DNA from: Oscillospiraceae bacterium
GTDB taxonomy: Bacteria; Bacillota; Clostridia; Oscillospirales; Ruminococcaceae
Assembly: GCA_017521325.1 (NCBI GenBank)
Contig: JAFXCV010000018.1
Coordinates: 17,152 to 81,151, forward strand
Direction of reading: 5' to 3'
DNA: 64,000 nucleotides
The notes under the pieces are model-generated. The model saw only the letters and a list, made by a program, of their open reading frames with translations, was not told the DNA's origin and ran no database searches. Below, in pieces: positions 25,574-35,057 of this stretch (position 1 is its first letter; every line of letters starts with the position of its first letter). The position numbers and the translations under genes are program-made.

Positions 25574-28105
25574 ATGGCAAAGAAAATCAAGTTGACGGAT
25601 GCAGCAAAGGATCTGCAGCTTTCCGTGCAGGAGCTTTCCGATTTTTTTGAAAAGCATGGCGATGGAAAGAAGAAAAGCGGTTCTTCCATTACAGAACAGG
25701 AAATGAACCTTGCACTGGAGTATTACACCCAGAAAAATAATGTGGACAGCTTTGATGCCTACTTTGCATCCAAGAATCAGCCCAAGCCCGAGGTGAAGGC
25801 TGAAAAGGAAACAAAGAAGCCTGCAAAGAAGGAAAAGGCAGTCAAGGCAGCGGAGAAGCCCGAGAAGACTGAAAAGGTTGAAAAGGCAGAGAAGGTTGAA
25901 AAAATCGAAAAGCCTGTGCAGAAGGTCGAGGAAGCACCTGCTCCCAAGAAGGCAGAGACACCTGCTGCAAAGCCTGTGAAGGAAGAAAAGCCTGCCGCAG
26001 AAAAGCAGGAGCAGGCAAAGCAGCCCGAGCGCCGCAAGGAAGAAAAGAAAAAGAAGCAGCCGCAGGTTCACGGCGAAAAGACCCGTCTGGGCGGCGTGAT
26101 GAGCAGCGAACGCATGGAAAGCACCGAAAAGCGCCGTACGGTCGATACCAGAGGCAGCTATGTGGATCTGGATAAGTACAACGAGCGTTACGAGCAGATT
26201 GCTCCGGCGGATCGCCATAAGGATTATTCCACAAAGAAGCAGAAGATCAACCAGAAGTCCGCACAGCGTGGCAAGCAGCGTTCCGGCAAGAAGGAAACTG
26301 AGACACAGCGCCTGAATCGTCTGGAGCTGGAGCGTGCAAGAAAGCAGCAGCTGAAGGTGCGCATTCCCGACAGCATTACTGTCAGCGAGCTGGCATCCCG
26401 TCTGAAGGTGAATGTTTCCAAGGTCATCGGTAAGCTCATGGGTCTGGGCGTGATGGCAAGCATTAACGAGGAAATCGACTTTGATACAGCAGCTCTGGTT
26501 GCAGAGGAGCTGGGTGCAAAGGTTGAGAAGGAAGTCATCGTGACCATTGAAGAACGTCTGATCGAGGAGGATACGGATGACGAGTCCAAGCTCCTGCCCC
26601 GTTCTCCCGTTGTTGTGGTTATGGGACACGTTGACCATGGTAAGACCTCCATTCTCGACAGAATCCGCAATGCAAAGGTTACTGCATCCGAAGCAGGCGG
26701 TATTACACAGCATATCGGTGCGTACCAGGTAAACTACGAGGGCAAGACCATTACGTTCCTCGATACCCCCGGACATGAGGCGTTCACCTCCATGCGTGCA
26801 AGAGGTGCGAACATCACTGATATTGCAATTCTGGTTGTTGCTGCCGATGACGGCATCATGCCGCAGACGGTAGAATCCATCAACCACGCAAAGGCTGCGG
26901 GCGTATCCGTGATCGTTGCCATCAATAAGATGGATAAGGAAACCGCAAACCCCGACCGTGTACGTCAGGAGCTGACGGAATATGGTCTGGTTTGTGAAGA
27001 ATGGGGCGGCGATACCATCTGTGTAGAGGTTTCTGCAAAGACGGGCGCAGGCATCGACAATCTGCTTGAGAACGTCCTGCTTGTTGCGGAAATCAAGGAG
27101 CTGACTGCAAATCCCGACCGTATGGCACAGGGTACCGTTATCGAAGCACGTCTTGACAAGGGCAGAGGCCCGATCGCAACCATGCTCGTACAGAAGGGTA
27201 CGCTCAATACAGGCGATATCATCATTGCAGGTACAACCGTTGGTAAGGTGCGTGTCATGACAAACTATAAGGGTGCCATTGTAAAGTCCGCAGGTCCGTC
27301 CGTTCCGGTTGAGATTACAGGTATGGATGAGGTACCGAGTGCAGGCGATATCTTCAACGCAGTAGAGGATGAGCGTCTGGCAAGAACACTCGTTGAGCAG
27401 AGAAAGCACGAGGCGAAGGAAGCACAGTTCCAGAACACCACAAAGCTGACACTTGACAATCTCTTCAGCCAGATGGCAGAGGGTGAGGTCAAGGAGCTGC
27501 CGATCATCGTCAAGGCTGACGTACAGGGCAGTGCGGAAGCAGTCAAGGCATCTCTGGAGAAGCTCTCCAACGACGAGGTGCGTGTCAGAGTCATCCACAG
27601 TGCCGTTGGTGCTGTCAAGGAAAGTGACGTTATGCTTGCAAATGCATCTAATGCGATCATCGTCGGCTTTAACGTTCGTCCCGACAACGGCGCAGCAGAA
27701 AGCGCTGCAAGGGATGGCGTGGATATCCGTCTGTACCGCATCATCTATGATGCAATTGAGGAGATCACCACAGCTATGAAGGGCATGCTTGCACCGAAGT
27801 TCCGTGAGGTAATCCTCGGTAAGGCAGAGGTTCGTGAGGTATTCAAGATTTCCAGCGTCGGCACCGTTGCCGGAAGCTATGTGCTTGATGGTAAGCTGAC
27901 AAGACAGTGCCAGATCAGAATCGTGCGTGACGGTATCATCATTGCCGATGACCATATTGCAGGACTCCAGAGATTCAAGGATCCGTCAAGGAAGTCGCAA
28001 GCGGCTACGAGTGCGGCATCAGCCTTGAAAAGTTCAACGATCTCAAGACAGGCGATATTTTCGAAGCCTATATCATGGAAGAATATCGTCCTGAGTAATC
28101 TTTGA
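25574..28105 (+). CDS. infB: Translation initiation factor IF-2, frameshifted near the C-terminus
   Basis: IF-2 is the GTPase that brings initiator tRNA to the 30S subunit and promotes subunit joining. An N-terminal IF2_N region, a long Lys/Glu/Ala-rich stretch (about 65-160) and the G domain (GHVDHGKTS near residue 351) are intact. After codon 803 (RFKD) the frame changes: the present frame ends in an unrelated tail and stops at 28105. The -1 frame from 27982 reads [20 protein letters not shown], then [18 protein letters not shown], and stops at 28098, which is the normal end (841 residues). A single T is missing, GGATTCC to GGATCC. The start ATG at 25574 follows TAGGAGGT. Confidence 0.95.
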   Translation: MAKKIKLTDAAKDLQLSVQELSDFFEKHGDGKKKSGSSITEQEMNLALEYYTQKNNVDSFDAYFASKNQPKPEVKAEKETKKPAKKEKAVKAAEKPEKTEKVEKAEKVEKIEKPVQKVEEAPAPKKAETPAAKPVKEEKPAAEKQEQAKQPERRKEEKKKKQPQVHGEKTRLGGVMSSERMESTEKRRTVDTRGSYVDLDKYNERYEQIAPADRHKDYSTKKQKINQKSAQRGKQRSGKKETETQRLNRLELERARKQQLKVRIPDSITVSELASRLKVNVSKVIGKLMGLGVMASINEEIDFDTAALVAEELGAKVEKEVIVTIEERLIEEDTDDESKLLPRSPVVVVMGHVDHGKTSILDRIRNAKVTASEAGGITQHIGAYQVNYEGKTITFLDTPGHEAFTSMRARGANITDIAILVVAADDGIMPQTVESINHAKAAGVSVIVAINKMDKETANPDRVRQELTEYGLVCEEWGGDTICVEVSAKTGAGIDNLLENVLLVAEIKELTANPDRMAQGTVIEARLDKGRGPIATMLVQKGTLNTGDIIIAGTTVGKVRVMTNYKGAIVKSAGPSVPVEITGMDEVPSAGDIFNAVEDERLARTLVEQRKHEAKEAQFQNTTKLTLDNLFSQMAEGEVKELPIIVKADVQGSAEAVKASLEKLSNDEVRVRVIHSAVGAVKESDVMLANASNAIIVGFNVRPDNGAAESAARDGVDIRLYRIIYDAIEEITTAMKGMLAPKFREVILGKAEVREVFKISSVGTVAGSYVLDGKLTRQCQIRIVRDGIIIADDHIAGLQRFKDPSRKSQAATSAASALKSSTISRQAIFSKPISWKNIVLSNL

Positions 28106-28138
28106 AAACAGCATAATATTTGAAAGGATGGAAAACAC

Positions 28139-28459
28139 ATGGAATATAGCAGAATGAGCACAAAAGATATGCTTCAATACTGTGAGGAAGCTCTGGCATG
28201 GGAAGAACTTGGTCCGGTGGATGTTTTCTTCTTCGAATCTGTCAAGAGAATTCTTCTTGGACACTGCAGCGCTGTGGAACGTCAGGAAAGTTATGAGCCG
28301 GATGAGCTGGCAAATATCAGCCATCCTATTACTGCGGAGGAGCTGCTCTCCTTCGAAGAAAAATCCAGTCAGGTGAATTTCGACGAGTGTCTGAATGCAG
28401 ACAGCTTCTTTGAAGCAGGTGCGGAATACGCCATGACGGATGGAAAGGCGGGCAATTAA
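28139..28459 (+). CDS. Small acidic protein of unknown function between infB and rbfA
   Basis: 106 residues, rich in Glu and Asp, with no membrane segment and no motif I recognise (it begins MEYSRMSTKDMLQYCEEALA). AAGGATGG lies 6-8 bases before the ATG. Its stop shares one base with the rbfA start codon, so it is translated with the operon. Most bacteria have nothing here, or ylxP. Its placement suggests a link with ribosome assembly or translation, but that is inference. Confidence 0.75.
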   Translation: MEYSRMSTKDMLQYCEEALAWEELGPVDVFFFESVKRILLGHCSAVERQESYEPDELANISHPITAEELLSFEEKSSQVNFDECLNADSFFEAGAEYAMTDGKAGN

Positions 28460-28833
28460 TGCCAAGTTACAAGAACAACCGGATGTCCGAGGACATTCAC
28501 AGAGAGCTGCCGGATATCATCCGACAGCTGAAGGATCCCCGCATCAGCTCCATGCTGACCGTTGTCCGTGTGGATCTGGCAGGGGACGGCTCCCACTGCA
28601 AGGTGTATATCTCAAGCCTTCTTGGCGAGGAGGATGCAAAGCAGTCCGTCAAGGGGCTGCGCTCTGCGGCAGGCTTTGTCAGACGTGAGCTGTTCTCCCG
28701 TCTGAAGATGCGCAAGAGTCCGGAAATCCAGTTCATTGCGGATAATTCCATTGCAAAGGGTGCGGAGATCACCAGAAAGCTGCAGACGCTTGCAGAGGAG
28801 AATGAAACGGAGGATGAAGATGCAGAGGATTGA
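28459..28833 (+). CDS. rbfA: Ribosome-binding factor A
   Basis: A 124-residue KH-fold protein that acts late in 30S maturation and in cold adaptation. The N-terminus RMSEDIHRELPDIIRQLKDP and the block SPEIQFIADNSIAKGAEI are characteristic. The acidic tail overlaps the next gene. The start codon overlaps the stop of the small acidic protein. Confidence 0.95.
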   Translation: MPSYKNNRMSEDIHRELPDIIRQLKDPRISSMLTVVRVDLAGDGSHCKVYISSLLGEEDAKQSVKGLRSAAGFVRRELFSRLKMRKSPEIQFIADNSIAKGAEITRKLQTLAEENETEDEDAED

Positions 28834-29779
28834 TGTGCAGCAGACAGCAGAATTCCTGCGCAGCTGTGAGGATGCCTATATTCTCATTCACCAAAGCCCC
28901 GATGGGGACTGCGTTGGCTCCGGCTATTCCCTGCAGGCGGTGCTGCGGCAGCTTGGAAATCGTGCAAAGGTTCTTTGCTCCGACGAGATTCCGGCAAGAT
29001 ATGATTATCTCCTGCCGGAGAGCGAGGAGGAGTTCGAGCCGAAATGCATCATTACCGTGGATGTGGCAGATCCTAAGCTCCTTGGAAAATACAAGGATTT
29101 GTACGCAGACAGGGTGGATCTTTGCATCGACCACCATGTTTCCAATCTCCTGTACGCAAAGCAGACGCTGCTTTGTGCGGATGCTGCGGCAGCATGTGAG
29201 ATTCTGTATGCACTGTACCGCTATATGCAGGTGCAGTTTACCGAGCAGATCGCCATGTGCCTGTATACGGGCATGGCGACCGATACGGGATGCTTTAAAT
29301 TTGACAACACAACCCCCGAAACACACATCTATACAGCAGAGCTGATGCGGGAATTCCCCGATATCCGCTACGGTCTGATCAACCGCAATATGTTCGATGT
29401 CAAGACACCCTCACGCCTTCGTGCGGAAATGCTCATGATTCAGGCAATGGAATATTACCTTGACGGAAAATGCGCCATGATCTGCGTGACGCAGGAGCTT
29501 CGTGACAAGACCGGCATGGAGGAGAATGACACCGAGGGTCTGACCAATCTTCCCACACAGCCCGAGGGCGTGGAAGTGGGCGTGACACTGCGTGAGCGTG
29601 AACCGAATGTTTATAAGGTTTCTCTGCGCTCGGCGAAGGATGTCAATGTTTCCGCAATCTGTCAGGGACTCGGCGGCGGCGGTCATGTAAAGGCAGCAGG
29701 ATGTCTGCTCAAGGGCACGCTTTCCGAGGTCAAGGCAACTATCCTTGCCGCTGTGGAGAAAGGACTGGAGCAGGCGTGA
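28820..29779 (+). CDS. nrnA: DHH-family phosphoesterase (NrnA-like nanoRNase/pAp phosphatase)
   Basis: 319 residues with the DHH metal site: HQSPDGD (24-30) and CIDHHVSN (D104-H105-H106). The DHHA1 domain near the end has GGGGHVKAAG. NrnA degrades very short RNAs and dephosphorylates pAp, and lies next to rbfA and truB in many Firmicutes. The start at 28820 has GGAGG six bases upstream, inside rbfA. The stop overlaps the GTG start of truB. Confidence 0.93.
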   Translation: MQRIDVQQTAEFLRSCEDAYILIHQSPDGDCVGSGYSLQAVLRQLGNRAKVLCSDEIPARYDYLLPESEEEFEPKCIITVDVADPKLLGKYKDLYADRVDLCIDHHVSNLLYAKQTLLCADAAAACEILYALYRYMQVQFTEQIAMCLYTGMATDTGCFKFDNTTPETHIYTAELMREFPDIRYGLINRNMFDVKTPSRLRAEMLMIQAMEYYLDGKCAMICVTQELRDKTGMEENDTEGLTNLPTQPEGVEVGVTLREREPNVYKVSLRSAKDVNVSAICQGLGGGGHVKAAGCLLKGTLSEVKATILAAVEKGLEQA

Positions 29780-30687
29780 ACGGAATTATCTGTATCGACA
29801 AACCGCAGGGCTTTACATCCTTTGATGTGATCGGAAAGCTCCGTGGTATTCTGAAAATGCGCCGCCTTGGTCACAGCGGAACGCTCGACCCCATGGCAAC
29901 GGGCGTTCTGCCCGTATTTGTGGGCTTTGCAACGAAGGCATGTGGCATTCTGCCCGATGACAGAAAGGCGTATGTTGCAGATTTTCGTCTGGGACAGGTG
30001 AGCGATACGCTCGACAGCACCGGAACGATTCTGGAAGAACATGATGCAACGGGTATCACCGAAGCGCAGGTTCAGCAGGCACTGCCGCAGTTTGTCGGCG
30101 ATATTATGCAGATTCCCCCCATGTATTCGGCGGTTTCCGTGAACGGCAAGCGTTTATATGAGCTTGCAAGACAGGGCAAGACCGTGGAACGCAAGGCAAG
30201 ACAGGTGCATGTGGATTCCATCACACTCACTGCCTTTGATGAGCAGACACACGAAGGAACGCTTGAAATACACTGCGGTACGGGTGTGTATGTCCGCACC
30301 ATCCTGCACGATCTCGGGCAGATTCTCGGCTGCGGTGCCGTGATGACGGGACTCAGACGAACGATGTCGGGTGGACTTCCCATTGAAAAATGCCTGACCT
30401 TTGCGGAAATTCAGACGCTTGCAGAGGAAGGCAGACTTTCGGAAGCGCTGATTCCGATTGAGGAAGTGTTTGCATCCCTGCCAAGGCTCGTGCTGAACGA
30501 AAAGCAGACGCTGCACTACCGAAACGGCGTGAAGCTGGGGCTTTCCCAGTTTAAACGTCAGCTGACGGATGCGCAGCAGTATGCAGTGTACGGAACTCCC
30601 GACGGCTTTCTCGGTACTGCCGTCATTGATACAGAGCAGGACTGCCTGCGAGTGGAGCGCAATCTCTGCGCCCCGAAAGAACAATAA
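29776..30687 (+). CDS. truB: tRNA pseudouridine-55 synthase
   Basis: TruB makes the pseudouridine of the T loop in tRNAs. The 303-residue protein starts with GTG in a GTGA overlap with nrnA. The catalytic D38 lies in GHSGTLDPMATG, and MYSAVSVNGKRLYELARQG is the second signature. A C-terminal TruB_C-like region follows. Confidence 0.96.
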   Translation: MNGIICIDKPQGFTSFDVIGKLRGILKMRRLGHSGTLDPMATGVLPVFVGFATKACGILPDDRKAYVADFRLGQVSDTLDSTGTILEEHDATGITEAQVQQALPQFVGDIMQIPPMYSAVSVNGKRLYELARQGKTVERKARQVHVDSITLTAFDEQTHEGTLEIHCGTGVYVRTILHDLGQILGCGAVMTGLRRTMSGGLPIEKCLTFAEIQTLAEEGRLSEALIPIEEVFASLPRLVLNEKQTLHYRNGVKLGLSQFKRQLTDAQQYAVYGTPDGFLGTAVIDTEQDCLRVERNLCAPKEQ

Positions 30688-30699
30688 CGAGGTGATACA

Positions 30700-31599
30700 G
30701 TGGCAATTTCACTGATGCCTTCAGCCGTTGCACTGGGACTCTTTGACGGCGTGCATCTCGGCCATCGCCGTGTGCTCGAACTTGTGCTTGCACAGAAAAG
30801 CAACGGAATGCGTCCGTCGGTTTTTACTTTTGCGACGGAATCGGTCGGCGTAAAGCACGATGCCGCACTTGATTATCTCTATCCGACAGAGCAGAAATGC
30901 GCCATGCTGCGTGAATGCGGTATGGAGCATATCTCCCATCACCCGTTCGCAGAAATCTGCGATATGGAGGGGGAGGAATTCGTACGGGAAATACTCGTGC
31001 AGCGTTTTGCGGCAGGCTTTGTCTGCTGCGGTGAGGACTTCCGCTTCGGCAGGCATGCGGCATGGGATACGCAGGATCTGCGGCGTTTCGGTGCGCAGTA
31101 CGGTTTTTCCGTGCAGACGGCAAAGCCCGTTTGCGTGGACGGCGAAATCGTGTCTTCGAGCCGTATCCGTTCGCTTCTGCAATGCGGAGAGGTTTCCGAT
31201 GCAGAAAGACTGCTTGGCGCACCCTATTCCATAGAACTCGAGGTCGTCCACGGCGCACAGCTCGGACGTACCATCGGCTTCCCTACGATGAATCAGGTCT
31301 TTGCAGACGGACAGCTCGTTCCGAGATTCGGGGTATATGCGTCACGCACCGTCATTGACGGCGTTTCCTATCCGTCCGTCACCAATGTCGGCAGAAAGCC
31401 CACGGTGCAGTATGACGGCAGACCCCTTGCGGAAACCTATGTCATCGGTGCAAAGGGCGATTTTTACGGAAGAACCATTCCCGTGGAACTTCTGGATTTC
31501 ATCCGCCCCGAGCAGAAATTCGATTCTCTGGAGGCACTGACAGCACAGCTGCACAAAGATCTGGAAATCGCACGGGCATACGGGGTGCAGTCGGAATAA
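30700..31599 (+). CDS. ribF: Bifunctional riboflavin kinase/FAD synthetase
   Basis: A 299-residue protein that phosphorylates riboflavin and adenylates FMN. The N-terminal nucleotidyltransferase has GLFDGVHLGHRRV (near residue 10) and FRFGRHAAWD. The C-terminal kinase has GRTIGFPTMN, RFGVYASRTVIDG and NVGRKPTV. The start is GTG at 30700 after GAGGTGATACA. It is the last gene of the rimP-infB operon. The FAD it makes would serve ThyX downstream. Confidence 0.96.
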   Translation: MAISLMPSAVALGLFDGVHLGHRRVLELVLAQKSNGMRPSVFTFATESVGVKHDAALDYLYPTEQKCAMLRECGMEHISHHPFAEICDMEGEEFVREILVQRFAAGFVCCGEDFRFGRHAAWDTQDLRRFGAQYGFSVQTAKPVCVDGEIVSSSRIRSLLQCGEVSDAERLLGAPYSIELEVVHGAQLGRTIGFPTMNQVFADGQLVPRFGVYASRTVIDGVSYPSVTNVGRKPTVQYDGRPLAETYVIGAKGDFYGRTIPVELLDFIRPEQKFDSLEALTAQLHKDLEIARAYGVQSE

Positions 31600-31611
31600 T
31601 TTTCGCTTTGC

Positions 31612-31649
31612 TGTCACTTAGCTGACACAAAGCTTTGTTATAGTAACAA
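31612..31649. promoter_or_regulatory. Two small dyads before the ABC/GldG cluster
   Basis: TGTCA-N6-TGACA (31612-31627) and TTGTTA-TAG-TAACAA (31635-31649) lie between ribF and the ABC transporter gene. The second overlaps a TATAGT that may be a -10 box. No good -35 box at the right spacing was found, so promoter and operator roles are tentative. Confidence 0.35.
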
Positions 31650-31731
31650 TGCGTAAACGTTTCAGTAATTTTTGAATTGGACGAAAGGTTACGAAATCAT
31701 TTAAGTTTATCATAAAAGGAGGCTGTTTCGC

Positions 31732-32697
31732 ATGATTGAAGTCAGAAATCTGACGAAGCATTATGGCGACAAAAAGGCCGTGAACGATATCAGCTTTACG
31801 GTTGAAGATGGCCAGATTCTGGGATTTCTCGGGCCGAACGGTGCGGGCAAATCCACGACCATGAACATGCTCACGGGCTATATCTCATCCACATCCGGAC
31901 AGGCACTGATCAATGGTGTGGATATTCTGGAGGATCCCATCAAGGCAAAGTCCTACATCGGCTACCTGCCGGAGATTCCACCGCTCTATCTGGATATGAC
32001 GGTCAAGGCGTATCTGAATTTCGTGTTTGACCTAAAGAAGTGCAAGCTGCCCAGAAAATCCCATCTGAAGGATGTCTGCACGCTCTGCAAGATCAAGGAC
32101 GTGGAAAACCGCCTGATCAAGAACCTCTCCAAGGGTTACAAGCAGCGTGTGGGTCTGGCACAGGCACTCATCGGCAATCCCCCCGTACTGATTCTGGACG
32201 AGCCGACCGTAGGTCTTGACCCGAAGCAGATTATCGACATCCGTACGCTCATCAAGCGTCTGGGCAAGAACCATACCGTGATTCTGTCCTCTCATATTTT
32301 GTCCGAAATCCAGGCTGTCTGCGACCGTGTGATCATCATCAACAAGGGCGTTGTGGCAGCGGATGATACCGCAACGAACCTTTCGAACAAGGTTACCACG
32401 GATCATCGTGTTGTTGTCCGTATCGACGGCCCGAAGGCAGAGGTGCTGCAGGCGATCCGCAGCATCGAGAACATCAAGTATGTCCGTGCGGATATGGAGC
32501 GTGAGGCAGGTATTTTTGAATATGAGCTTGAGGCAGAGCCGGGCGTGGACGTACGCCGTGAAATCAATCGTGTGGTGCGTGAGAACGGCTGGAATATCCT
32601 CATGCTGCGTACCATGGAAATGACACTGGAGGATATCTTCCTCAAGATCACCATGGGCGAGAGCATTACAAACGATGAAAAGGAGGCAAAGGCATAA
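31732..32697 (+). CDS. ABC transporter ATPase, GldA/ABC-2 type
   Basis: 321 residues with a complete nucleotide-binding domain: Walker A GPNGAGKST (34-42), signature LSKGYKQRVG, Walker B VLILDEPTVGLD and the H-loop in VILSSHILSE. A C-terminal extension of about 90 residues follows. It would power the permease encoded next, whose start overlaps its stop. Together with the GldG-like and DUF4340 proteins it forms a four-gene cluster common in Clostridia and Bacteroidetes. The export substrate is unknown. Confidence 0.92.
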   Translation: MIEVRNLTKHYGDKKAVNDISFTVEDGQILGFLGPNGAGKSTTMNMLTGYISSTSGQALINGVDILEDPIKAKSYIGYLPEIPPLYLDMTVKAYLNFVFDLKKCKLPRKSHLKDVCTLCKIKDVENRLIKNLSKGYKQRVGLAQALIGNPPVLILDEPTVGLDPKQIIDIRTLIKRLGKNHTVILSSHILSEIQAVCDRVIIINKGVVAADDTATNLSNKVTTDHRVVVRIDGPKAEVLQAIRSIENIKYVRADMEREAGIFEYELEAEPGVDVRREINRVVRENGWNILMLRTMEMTLEDIFLKITMGESITNDEKEAKA

Positions 32698-33401
32698 TGG
32701 GTGCAATTTACAGACGTGAAATAGGCGCATTCTTTACATCCGGCATCGCCTATGTATTCCTTGCGGTATTCTATATTTTCTCCGCATATTTCTTCTCTAT
32801 CAACACGCTTGCAGTGGGTTCCACCAATATGGCAGGTATGTTTGCAAACCTCTTTCTGGTCATTATTTTCCTCATTCCGATTCTGACCATGCGTCTGTTC
32901 AGTGAGGAAAAGAAGCAGAAAACCGAACAGGGACTGCTCACAGCTCCCGTTTCATTGTCGGCAATTGTGCTGGGCAAGTATTTCGCAGCACTCACACTTT
33001 ATACCATCGGCATCAGTGTTGTGTTCATTTACGGACTGATCCTGAGCCTGTTCGGTACCGTGGCATGGCTGACGCTTTTGTCCAATTTCCTTGCACTGCT
33101 GCTGCTTGGCGGCGCATTCTGTGCAGTGGGCGTGTTCATTTCTTCTCTGACGGAAAATCAGGTGGTTGCAGCAGTCGGCGGCTTTGTGAGCCTGATGCTG
33201 CTGTACATGATTGATGTCATCGCATCTTCCGTCGGCGTGACATGGCTTCAGAATTTCCTGTATACCATGTCCTTCTATTCCCGTTATTACGAATTTACCT
33301 GCGGAATTTTCAACCTCTCAAGCGTGCTGTTCTATGTCAGCTGCGCTGTGCTGTTCAATTTCTTTACAGTGAGAGTATTTGAAAAAAGACGCTGGAGCTA
33401 A
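32697..33401 (+). CDS. ABC-2 type permease (GldF-like)
   Basis: A 234-residue integral membrane protein with about six hydrophobic segments, beginning MGAIYRREIGAFFTSGIAYV. The loop LTMRLFSEEKKQKTEQGLLT is typical of GldF/ABC-2 permeases. The start codon overlaps the ATPase stop. It pairs with the ATPase upstream and the GldG-like protein downstream. Confidence 0.9.
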   Translation: MGAIYRREIGAFFTSGIAYVFLAVFYIFSAYFFSINTLAVGSTNMAGMFANLFLVIIFLIPILTMRLFSEEKKQKTEQGLLTAPVSLSAIVLGKYFAALTLYTIGISVVFIYGLILSLFGTVAWLTLLSNFLALLLLGGAFCAVGVFISSLTENQVVAAVGGFVSLMLLYMIDVIASSVGVTWLQNFLYTMSFYSRYYEFTCGIFNLSSVLFYVSCAVLFNFFTVRVFEKRRWS

Positions 33402-33413
33402 GGAGGCAGTAAG

Positions 33414-35057
33414 ATGGCTGATATCGAAAAGGAAACTATACAGGAAGCCGCTGCTCCCGAGGCAAAGGAGAATGCTTCCAATCAGGAAAAGAAGCCCCGT
33501 AAGAAGATGAGTGCGGCTGCAATCAAGAAATTCAAGTACGGTGGACTTGCCACGGCGATCACCGCAGTGGTGGTTGCAATCGTTGTGGTACTCAACGTTC
33601 TGGTAAGCACGCTGGTCAAGAAATATCCCATCAAGCTTGACCTGACGGAGAGCGCAATGTATGAGATCTCCGAGGATACCATCGACTATGTCAAGTCCCT
33701 GGAGCAGGATGTCAAGTTCACGGTTCTCATGGATGAGAGCAGCTTTATGACAAACGGCACCTATCTGAAGATGGTGCAGGAGATTCTGGAAAAGTACACA
33801 CAGTATTCCGATAAGATCGAGCTGACCTATGTCGATCCCACCAAGAATCCCGATGTTGTCAACGCCTTCCAGGCAAACTACAGCGGTACGCTCGTACAGG
33901 GTGACGTTGTCATTTCCAACGCAGCGGACGCAACAAAAATGCGTGTAGTAAACGTGGACAACATGTTTACCTACGATCAGGAGAAGTACTATTACTATTC
34001 CTATTATGGCTATTACACGCTGGAGGACTGCATCACAGCATTCACAGGCGAGCAGGATCTGACCGCTGCGCTGATGTATGTAACGGACGCTGATCCCGTT
34101 AACGTGGGTGTAATTGCACTTGCAAACGGACAGCCGATCTTCAATGCAAATAACCATGCATATTCTCTTGCAATGTTCGAGCAAACGCTGAAGAAGAACG
34201 GCTACGACATCACAGAAATCGACCTCTACGGCGATGCGCTTGATCCCGAGGTCTATGATATGCTCGTGCTTCCGGCACCGGTCAACGACCTGACGGAGGA
34301 TTCTATTGAAAAGCTCTCCAATTTCCTCTTCAATGACGGAAACTACGGTCATAATCTGATTTATTTTGCAGACATTTCTCAGTCCAATACTCCGAATCTT
34401 GACGCCTTCCTCGCATCCTGGGGACTGCAGGTGGAAAAGACCGTTGCAGTCGAGAGCGATGAGAAGGCTGCACAGGTGGTAGGTCTTGCCATGAACGGAC
34501 AGAAGGTTCAGGCAGGTGTGCCGCTGGCAGCGATTGTAGATCAGGAGTACAGCGCAAATCTCGCTAATAAGAGCCTGCCGATTCCGGCACCGTTCTGCCG
34601 TCCGATCACCCTGCTGTGGGAGAGCAAGACAAGCGGCATTACCTCCGCACTGCTCCAGACCTCCCCGACCGTATATCTGCGTGAGCTCGGTGTGGAAGAG
34701 GCAAAGGATACCGATCCCGACGGTGCACAGACAATCATGGCAGTTTCCCAGAGAAGGGAAAGAAACGCTGACGGCGAGATGATCAAGAGCAATATCATGG
34801 CAATCGGCTCCATGATGATGTCCGATATCTATATCATGCAGGATACTGCCTACAACAATGCAGAATACCTCATGAGCGCAATCAACACCATGACCGGCAA
34901 GGGCGGCGGACTGATCATCGCACAGAAGGATCTGACCAAGTCCACCATCGCCATTGAACAGGCACAGCTCCATGCAGTGAATATTGCATTGTATGCAATT
35001 CCCTTCATCGTGGTAGTGATCGGTGTTGTGGTATTTATAAGGAGAAAGAACCGATGA
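33414..35057 (+). CDS. GldG-family ABC auxiliary protein
   Basis: 547 residues. A cytosolic N-terminus is followed by a membrane segment (about 43-67), then a large outer domain with the GldG family start KYPIKLDLTESAMYEISEDT, and a C-terminal membrane segment (about 520-540) with a basic end. In Bacteroidetes GldG belongs with GldA and GldF in gliding; here it more likely assists export or cell-surface assembly. Its stop overlaps the next start (ATGA). Confidence 0.88.
   Translation: MADIEKETIQEAAAPEAKENASNQEKKPRKKMSAAAIKKFKYGGLATAITAVVVAIVVVLNVLVSTLVKKYPIKLDLTESAMYEISEDTIDYVKSLEQDVKFTVLMDESSFMTNGTYLKMVQEILEKYTQYSDKIELTYVDPTKNPDVVNAFQANYSGTLVQGDVVISNAADATKMRVVNVDNMFTYDQEKYYYYSYYGYYTLEDCITAFTGEQDLTAALMYVTDADPVNVGVIALANGQPIFNANNHAYSLAMFEQTLKKNGYDITEIDLYGDALDPEVYDMLVLPAPVNDLTEDSIEKLSNFLFNDGNYGHNLIYFADISQSNTPNLDAFLASWGLQVEKTVAVESDEKAAQVVGLAMNGQKVQAGVPLAAIVDQEYSANLANKSLPIPAPFCRPITLLWESKTSGITSALLQTSPTVYLRELGVEEAKDTDPDGAQTIMAVSQRRERNADGEMIKSNIMAIGSMMMSDIYIMQDTAYNNAEYLMSAINTMTGKGGGLIIAQKDLTKSTIAIEQAQLHAVNIALYAIPFIVVVIGVVVFIRRKNR

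Noticed and set aside
25484..27955. Long minus-strand open frame opposite infB (823 codons)
   Set aside because: It is a shadow of the Lys/Glu-rich infB coding strand, with Cys- and Leu-rich composition, no domain and no ribosome-binding site.
27975..27990. Programmed ribosomal frameshift in infB
   Set aside because: No slippery heptamer or stimulatory structure is apparent; a lost base explains it more simply.
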